Positions 58,998 through 64,000 of a stretch of DNA of 64,000 nt are shown one piece after another. The notes below the pieces were generated by a model, which saw only the letters and a program-made list of their open reading frames with translations, did not search any database and was not told the origin of the DNA. The stretch lies in the NCBI GenBank assembly GCA_964035545.1, contig OZ037766.1, positions 12,285,722 through 12,349,721 of the forward strand, given 5' to 3'. Positions within the stretch are counted from its first letter, which is position 1. Every line of letters starts with the position of its first letter. The translations under genes were made by a program, and so were the position numbers. This DNA is from Bugula neritina (lineage: Eukaryota; Bryozoa; Gymnolaemata; Cheilostomatida; Bugulidae).

Positions 58998-59177
58998 CTG
59001 CGTCATCGTCTTCCGTGTCACTAATATCTACAGCTGAAGAGATCAGCTCAAGCTCGGCAACAAAACTATGCAACGCTTCCTCTCTTTGAGCTTTCTGCTC
59101 ATTGAGCTCTTCTTCGGTTAGAGACGGTTTCGGAGATCTAGTTGAATTGTTAACTGGTACAATCTCTGATCCGTCAT
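58998..59177 (-). CDS. ank: Ankyrin tail exon, 180 bp
   Basis: Acceptor GCAAATGTAG, donor GCAG|GTATAC, phase 1 to 1. It reads DDGSEIVPVNNSTRSPKPSL then TEEELNEQKAQREEALHSFV and AELELISSAVDISDTEDDDA. A charged amphipathic helix is flanked by a Ser-Pro site and an acidic CK2-like tail. It is paralogous to the exon at 56165-56341. Confidence 0.85.
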
Positions 59178-59580
59178 CTACATTTGCACACAATAATGCT
59201 GTTAGTTTGACTGTTTTTATACATGCCATGCAAGTAATAAAAACAGAAACAAAAGATGTTAGCAGAAAAAGGATAAACTATCAAATGACAAAAAGCTGAG
59301 TTGTAGAAAGAAATATCTAGAAATTAGAATATGCATCAGCTTTTGAAAAGCCAGTATTTGAAACCTGCCACTAAATCAATATTGAACATATTGTTCTCAA
59401 AATAATATCTTGTGCCAATTTACAAAACAGAGTTTTGTGAGCGTTGTGTACTTCAATCAGAGGTCTAATGCACACTTTCATTCTGCTGTCACCATAACAA
59501 GCGCAAGGTTCTCAAACTTTCCTCCTCAATAAATGGGGCATGGTACATAAAATGAAAAAAAAGGGTATTGTCATCTTTAC
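59178..59580 (-). other. ank: Ankyrin intron
   Basis: 403 bp. Nothing recognised. Confidence 0.5.
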
Positions 59581-59638
59581 CTTCACTTTCAGAGTCTTTT
59601 TGCTGATTTGCAAGAAGGTTGAATTCTTCCAAGTGTCT
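59581..59638 (-). CDS. ank: Ankyrin tail exon, 58 bp
   Basis: Acceptor TTCTTATTTTAG, donor GAAG|GTAAAG, phase 0 to 1, reading RHLEEFNLLANQQKDSESE. It and the 290-bp exon before it are the only tail exons with a phase-0 boundary between them, so the pair would be included or skipped together. Confidence 0.75.
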
Positions 59639-59817
59639 CTAAAATAAGAAAACTAAAATATATACTGTCTATTGTATAATGTCTCAATTCATAATTAGCT
59701 CTGATAGAAAACATTATAACACAGGAATACATGATGGAGGTAAGGTTCGTAAAGAGTCTTTCATAACCTAATAAGTGCTCAATAAAACAATTTGATATTA
59801 AAGTTGTGCAGACATAC

Positions 59818-60107
59818 AGTAATAAGGCTATCCTCGTCATGGACAGAGTCATGTGACTCGTCAGACTGCTGTAAGTCATGTGACTCGTCAGACTGCTGCA
59901 AGTCATGTGACTCGTCAGACTGCTGCTGAGAGTCATGTGACTCGTCAGACTGCTGTAAGTCATGTGACTCGTCAGACTGCTGTAAGTCATGTGACTGGTA
60001 TGGTTGATGCTCTGTATCCACAGCCTCTGTAGTAGATACCAACTCAGGTGAAGACTGGACAGGTGAGAGGCTAGACAATATAGCAGCATCCTTCTCAATC
60101 ACCACAT
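59818..60107 (-). CDS. ank: Ankyrin tail exon, 290 bp, SHDLQQSDE repeats
   Basis: Acceptor GTTGTAG, donor TACT|GTATGT, phase 1 to 0. It starts DVVIEKDAAILSSLSPVQSS and then has five tandem 9-residue repeats (SHDLQQSDE, one copy SHDSQQQSDE), ending SHDSVHDEDSLIT. It is the first exon after the death domain. Confidence 0.85.
59838..59998 (-). repeat. Coding tandem repeat, 27-bp unit, five copies
   Basis: Nearly identical units of GTCATGTGACTCGTCAGACT plus GCTGTAA encode SHDLQQSDE. One copy has an extra Gln codon. The near-identity indicates recent expansion. Confidence 0.9.
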
Positions 60108-60578
60108 CTACAACAAGTACACTTTGACTTTACACTGACAGTAACACTTCTCATATACGAGTACATACTAAATCAAGCAGCATAGTGATAGCAGTTTGAA
60201 AAAAAATTATATCTTCAAGTCAATAATATTTCCTTCAAAATTGTACATTGCCATAAGCTCGGTGCTATACAACTGTTGGGTTAGCAGCAAAAAGAAACCT
60301 TCCGCATAATTCAAGCATAACATACTTTATAATAATTTATGAGCCTAGCATATATGAATAGATGCTGGACAGATGGAAGACATATTGCAGGGCTACTGCA
60401 ATACACTGTGTGTGAAATTAGTACCTATAAACTTATATATTATCAAAATACAACAAGAAGATTATTTCAAATATTACATAGGGACATTAAAACTGCTATA
60501 GTTTATAGTCGGTCAACAGATCAGTATGTTAGCACACGCATAAGAAAGTACACTTAGCAATGTTATGCTAGTATTAAC
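60108..60578 (-). other. ank: Ankyrin intron after the death domain
   Basis: 471 bp. Its first bases, read in frame, give GGT TAA, so retention would end the protein immediately after the death domain. Nothing else seen. Confidence 0.5.
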
Positions 60579-60716
60579 CTTTTGCTCCATCCACACCCAA
60601 TTCTTTTCTAGCAACTTCTTTTTCCTTTTCACTTGTGACAGGTTTGACAGAGTGAATACACTTTATTATCACATCATCTCGATTGATTCTTTGCAACGCC
60701 CTTTCTAAAGTATTGC
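60579..60716 (-). CDS. ank: Ankyrin death domain, second exon
   Basis: Acceptor CTTTCAG, donor AAAAG|GTTAAT, phase 1 to 1. It reads G-NTLERALQRINRDDVIIK, the last helix of the ankyrin death domain (vertebrate counterpart NTLxxxLxxINRxDIV), then a Lys/Glu-rich linker CIHSVKPVTSEKEKEVARKE and LGVDGAKG. Confidence 0.92.
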
Positions 60717-61005
60717 CTGAAAGCATACTTTGATAATTAATATGATTTGAACACCTTTGTTAACAATTAGTCCTAGTAGCTCTAATAAATACAAAAAGTG
60801 TTTTTAATGGACTCCTTCAAAATTTAATTAAGTATTAACTCATTGAAGTGTAGTGACCTGGGCTAAGCTAGAAAATGGAAAAAGTTAACACTCATTCAGC
60901 TGTTGGATGTAATACTCTAATAAGTGTAAAGCCTGGTTACATTGTAAACAGAGGTGCAATAAGTTGGTAAGTGGCTGTAGAGATTCAACACAATACAACA
61001 ATCAC

Positions 61006-61209
61006 CTGTAGCCAGAACACCAGCTTGTTTCATCCACAACTTCAGCATAGAAAGAGATTGTTTTTGCTCATTCTGGCCATCAGCTTGAATCCTATCCACC
61101 TCTTTGTTGCTAATATTAAGTTCTTGTGCCAGACGCGGCCAATCACTGCCCACTTCCTCAGCTATTTCTGGGAGTCTAAGATTAGCGCTGACTATATTTT
61201 CTGAGATGA
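61006..61209 (-). CDS. ank: Ankyrin death domain, first exon
   Basis: Acceptor TTTTGTAG, donor ACAG|GTGATT, phase 1 to 1, 68 residues. It reads FISENIVSANLRLPEIAEEV, then GSDWPRLAQELNISNKEVDR, IQADGQNEQKQSLSMLKLWM and KQAGVLAT. The W-xx-LAxxL pattern with a following DRI and MLKLWxxxxG is the typical ankyrin death domain (helices 1-5). In ankyrins this domain is not known to be apoptotic and contributes to regulation and partner binding. Confidence 0.95.
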
Positions 61210-61381
61210 CTACAAAACATCATATGGTTTCATTTACTTCCAACCGACGTTTTGTTAATAAAAGTATTCATATTTTAGTTTGAAAGTCAGAGTATAAAAC
61301 TGGTTGTTGCTTCCATCGGCCCAACAAAAAAACTCGACTGAAATAACTATGGTCATACAAGGACTTAGTCGCTAAACTCAC

Positions 61382-61463
61382 AGGAAACGCCATGATCTCG
61401 ATAGAGTCTGTATCTTTCATTGAAGTCAGCTGTTCGACTTAGATCAAGGTCAGACGCAGTTTT
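61382..61463 (-). CDS. ank: Ankyrin linker exon between UPA and death domain, 82 bp
   Basis: Acceptor TTTCAG, donor TTCCT|GTGAGT, phase 0 to 1, reading KTASDLDLSRTADFNERYRL then YRDHGVS. It takes the place occupied in vertebrate ANK2 and ANK3 by the long linker that receives the giant exon. Here that linker is only about 28 residues. Confidence 0.8.
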
Positions 61464-62913
61464 CTGAAATCATATTCCATATTGTTGTTATTTATATAAA
61501 TTAAATACTTTTTTTACAAATGAAAGAATGATGGAACATATACCACGTCATGCAATACCAGACTATATATTATTGCAAGTTCCCATGAATTGAAACTTTA
61601 CAGGTAAAACACAAAATATAAATATAATGCATGCATGTAAATATTCTTGTTACTACTAGGACTTACCATTCTAAATTATTTATATTGAGTTAGTAAAAGC
61701 AAGTTTCTGTACACCAATATATTATTTTAGTGTGAAAACAAAAATTTGGCAAAGCATTGAAACCCAAAATAATTATGTAGAATGTAAATTAACAATAATG
61801 GGCAGTTTGTTAAATAAATTTATTAAATAATAAGAATTACTTGGCACGCAGAGATGTTGGTACAAATACAAAACACATATGAACACCGCTCTATATTTAA
61901 ACATAGGCTTACATGGTAGAATTGTATATATGAGCATGTGTGTATATATGAAAAGGTAGATTCTTTCAATAGACAAATAGTCGGATTGTATGGCAAGTGG
62001 AAGTGGCAGCAGATATTAATTGCAAAAAGAGTCTGTGGTGGAAAAGTTAGCAGCATGTTTAATAAATTTTAAACTGCATTGCATATAATTTGTATAAGGT
62101 AATATAAAACATCCTCTAATGGCAAACTGCAATTGAATTTCTTTTCATTCCGGTATGCAGTTATTATTAAGCAATGCTGGGATGTTGACTCAGTTTATGG
62201 TTTAGACTTTAGATAGTTTTTATTATCAAAAATTCACTAACTTGTTTAGCCATAACCATCTTACAGATAATGATATAGTATTTATACTCAGAATAAATTT
62301 CTAAATAATTAGCAAGCATATATTTTAATTTTGCTGCGCCCAGATATCTTTGAGGCTCTTTAAGGTTAAAAGCAAGAAGCAAAATAATAAAATGATGGCT
62401 GCACAAAGCAATGAGGCTTAGCATTGAGGGTAAAGTTCAACATAAATCGCTTAGGTTAGTTCAGGAACCAACATTTTATTTCCGATAAACAATAATCACA
62501 GCAATAGTTTTAAGAATTTCAAATGTCACGTGTTTTCGTTTCAACAATTATCCTGAAATACAAAACATGCAGAAACGAATTAATATATCATAATTAAAAC
62601 ACTGATGACTTCAAATGAATTCTGATGTTAGTCCGGTTAGTAATGGACGAAACAAGTAATTGAAATGCTAAGTAAGCGAAATTAGTTTCTTTGACTGCAG
62701 ATCGAAGAGCAATTATCTGTTGAAACAAATTACGTCTACTTGACTAAACATGATTCTATAAAGCATGGAGACATAGCAGCTAAAGGACATAATAGCGAGA
62801 AATAAAAGAGGGTACAACACCAGCAAGGGTTCACCACATTAAGAAAAGTATAGAAATGCAAGACATGCTCAAATTACAACATTCCCAAGCAGCACCATAC
62901 GCTGTCAACTTAC
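61464..62913 (-). other. ank: Ankyrin intron, 1.45 kb
   Basis: Lies between the UPA and linker exons. This is the only long intron in the interval between UPA and the death domain. I found no coding exon in it. Confidence 0.5.
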
Positions 62914-63174
62914 CAGGTCTTCATCATACTCAGGCAGTTTTATTTGCAGATTGCAGATGGGCATCTGAGATGGTTCGCCTTTAGCTACTTTAGGCTCCCT
63001 CATGAAAGCCACCCTTCCGGTTGGCTCTCTATCTTGGTCACGGATGCGTACAATAAAAGGGAGACGATTCTCTTGGAAAGCTTGGAATTTAATATGTAGC
63101 TGGGTATCATCAGACCGGGTTATTGGTATTAGGTTGCCAGCCATCTCCAGCCATTGTTCCTTATTCTCTAGAAC
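62914..63174 (-). CDS. ank: Ankyrin UPA domain, second exon (261 bp)
   Basis: Acceptor GTGTTTAG, donor CCTG|GTAAGT (strong), phase 0 to 0, 87 residues starting VLENKEQWLEMAGNLIPITR, then FQAFQENRLPFIVRIRDQDR, EPTGRVAFMREPK and PICNLQIKLPEYDEDL. It matches the conserved C-terminal half of the ankyrin UPA domain (family pattern GNLxPxTxSxxxxxFxxFxENRLP and RDxxxEPxGRxxFMxEPK). The UPA packs with the two ZU5 domains and closes the spectrin-binding supramodule. Confidence 0.96.
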
Positions 63175-63440
63175 CTAAACACAGTGGGAGAATTGCTAGA
63201 GCTGCCGTAACAAATTACATTTTAACATGGGCTTTGTTTTCACAAATAATATAACAAACATACAAAATAATCCCAGACCTGCTTAGTTATCATATAAATG
63301 AAAGTGAAGTTTAACATACGTGCTGAGTAAGTTTTAATTAAGTCAATAAGACAAAAAAATAAAATATTTTAAGATTAGTTCAAGAAATAATTATGCATAC
63401 AGACCCTAGCTTGAATTTCTGATTATCTCACAAGGCATAC
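63175..63440 (-). other. ank: Ankyrin intron
   Basis: 266 bp between the two UPA exons. Nothing recognised. Confidence 0.5.
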
Positions 63441-63669
63441 CTCGATGTCTCGGCTGCGGGCCACTTCGGTGAAATACTGTTGGGTCTCCAGAGTCTTATC
63501 AATCTTGTCATCAGTCATGCAGAAGACCCTGAGACGAGCTTCTTTCTGCTCGTGTCGCTTGGCAAACACAACAAACCGAGACACGAAAGGCACATTGCAT
63601 ATTTCTTTGTAGAGGGTGTTGGCCATAGATATAACCTCAGGCACCTGTTGGTAGTCCACTAGCCAGAAT
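63441..63669 (-). CDS. ank: Ankyrin UPA domain, first exon (229 bp)
   Basis: Acceptor TGCTTTAG, donor CGAG|GTATGC, phase 2 to 0. It reads (R)[18 protein letters not shown], then [40 protein letters not shown] and [18 protein letters not shown]. The strings VVFAKxH, EARLRxFCMTDDKxDKTLE and EVARSRDxEV are almost invariant in ankyrins, so identification is firm. Confidence 0.97.
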
Positions 63670-63980
63670 CTAAAGCACAGAGTGGAGCCTCACAATGCAC
63701 ACATTCTCTAATTAATCACTGAAGCAATCAATGTATAAACAGCTGCTGCATTTCGTTCTGGTATGTAGAATAAACTTGACTGTGCTACTATTTTTCCAAA
63801 CATCCTATAGGCAAGAGTAATAAGTTAGCTACCACCATTAATTTTTAATAGAACTCGTCAGGAGAACTGATTTTCAATGAACCTCTTGATTATATAAACT
63901 CATACAGCACAGAACCTGAAAGGAAAAAATTGTTGAAACAAATTTCGCAAAGTCAAGCATGCTAGCTAGCCTAAACTTAC
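63670..63980 (-). other. ank: Ankyrin intron
   Basis: 311 bp. Nothing recognised. Confidence 0.5.
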
Positions 63981-64000
63981 CTGGCAGAAAAGTTGGTGGT
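63981..64000 (-). CDS. ank: Ankyrin exon at the ZU5/UPA junction, partial
   Basis: The last 20 bases of the window encode TTNFSA plus two bases of Arg, ending at CCAG|GTAAGT. It continues into RFWLVD, the FTTNxSARFWL string of ankyrins. The rest of the exon, the ZU5 domains and the ankyrin repeats lie beyond the window. Confidence 0.85.

Larger units (their letters stand above)
8615..64000 (-). other. ank: Ankyrin gene, 3' two thirds, with giant tail exons
   Basis: This entry covers the whole transcription unit inside the window, read from 64000 downward. The recognisable core is UPA, linker and death domain, in the same order as in all ankyrins. The repeat and ZU5 domains (membrane-protein and spectrin binding) must be upstream of the window. 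Downstream of the death domain every exon is disordered and repeat-rich. I can join exons without a frame break from 64000 to either of two stops: about 10.9 kb codons to the stop at 21563, or about 12.7 kb codons to the stop at 8981 if the 21563 exon is skipped. Family knowledge: ankyrins tether channels and adhesion molecules to spectrin. Giant isoforms organise axon initial segments in vertebrates, and giant Ank2 isoforms organise axons and synapses in flies. Confidence 0.9.

Overview
This window is invertebrate nuclear DNA: AT-rich, with GT-AG introns of a few hundred bases, microexons and a small hAT-type DNA transposon. I could not fix the species. A bilaterian, probably protostome, marine invertebrate fits best. 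Almost all of it (about 8.6-64 kb, minus strand) is the 3' two thirds of ONE ankyrin gene, read from high to low coordinates. The ankyrin-repeat and ZU5 exons must lie beyond base 64000.

Layout in transcript order. The UPA domain is in exons at 63981-64000, 63441-63669 and 62914-63174, followed by a linker exon and a death domain split over 61006-61209 and 60579-60716. After the death domain comes a very large, modular, disordered tail. It holds a Ser/Asp/His/Gln repeat exon (59818-60107), a 1.8-kb exon with about 34 copies of an 11-residue repeat (56601-58367), a single 28,035-bp exon (22810-50844) encoding 9,345 residues of acidic Glu/Pro/Asp/Gln/Val repeats, a terminal exon with a conserved-looking ankyrin C-terminal motif (21563-22602), and a second set of exons ending at 8981 that includes 1.0-kb and 4.8-kb exons. 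Nearly every tail exon starts and ends in phase 1, so the exons can be skipped or joined freely. The stop at 21563 and the stop at 8981 look like two alternative C-termini of the same gene.

Between 51.2 and 53.5 kb there are three short candidate alternative first exons. Each has an ATG and ends in phase 1. One encodes a transmembrane helix and one a Cys-Cys plus polybasic N-terminus. Joined to 52069-52134 and 21563-22602, they would give small ankyrins without repeats or a death domain, resembling vertebrate muscle sAnk1. The same locus could therefore make both a possible >1-MDa giant neuronal-type ankyrin and small membrane-anchored ankyrins.

At the low-coordinate end (1-1438, minus strand) is the 5' part of an unrelated gene for a type II membrane protein, possibly of the BRICHOS family. 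The 1.44-8.6 kb region is intergenic and carries a 338-bp hAT MITE with a perfect 8-bp target duplication, a short minisatellite and a perfect 15-bp hairpin. Exon boundaries were read by hand from splice consensus plus reading phase; no transcript evidence was available.
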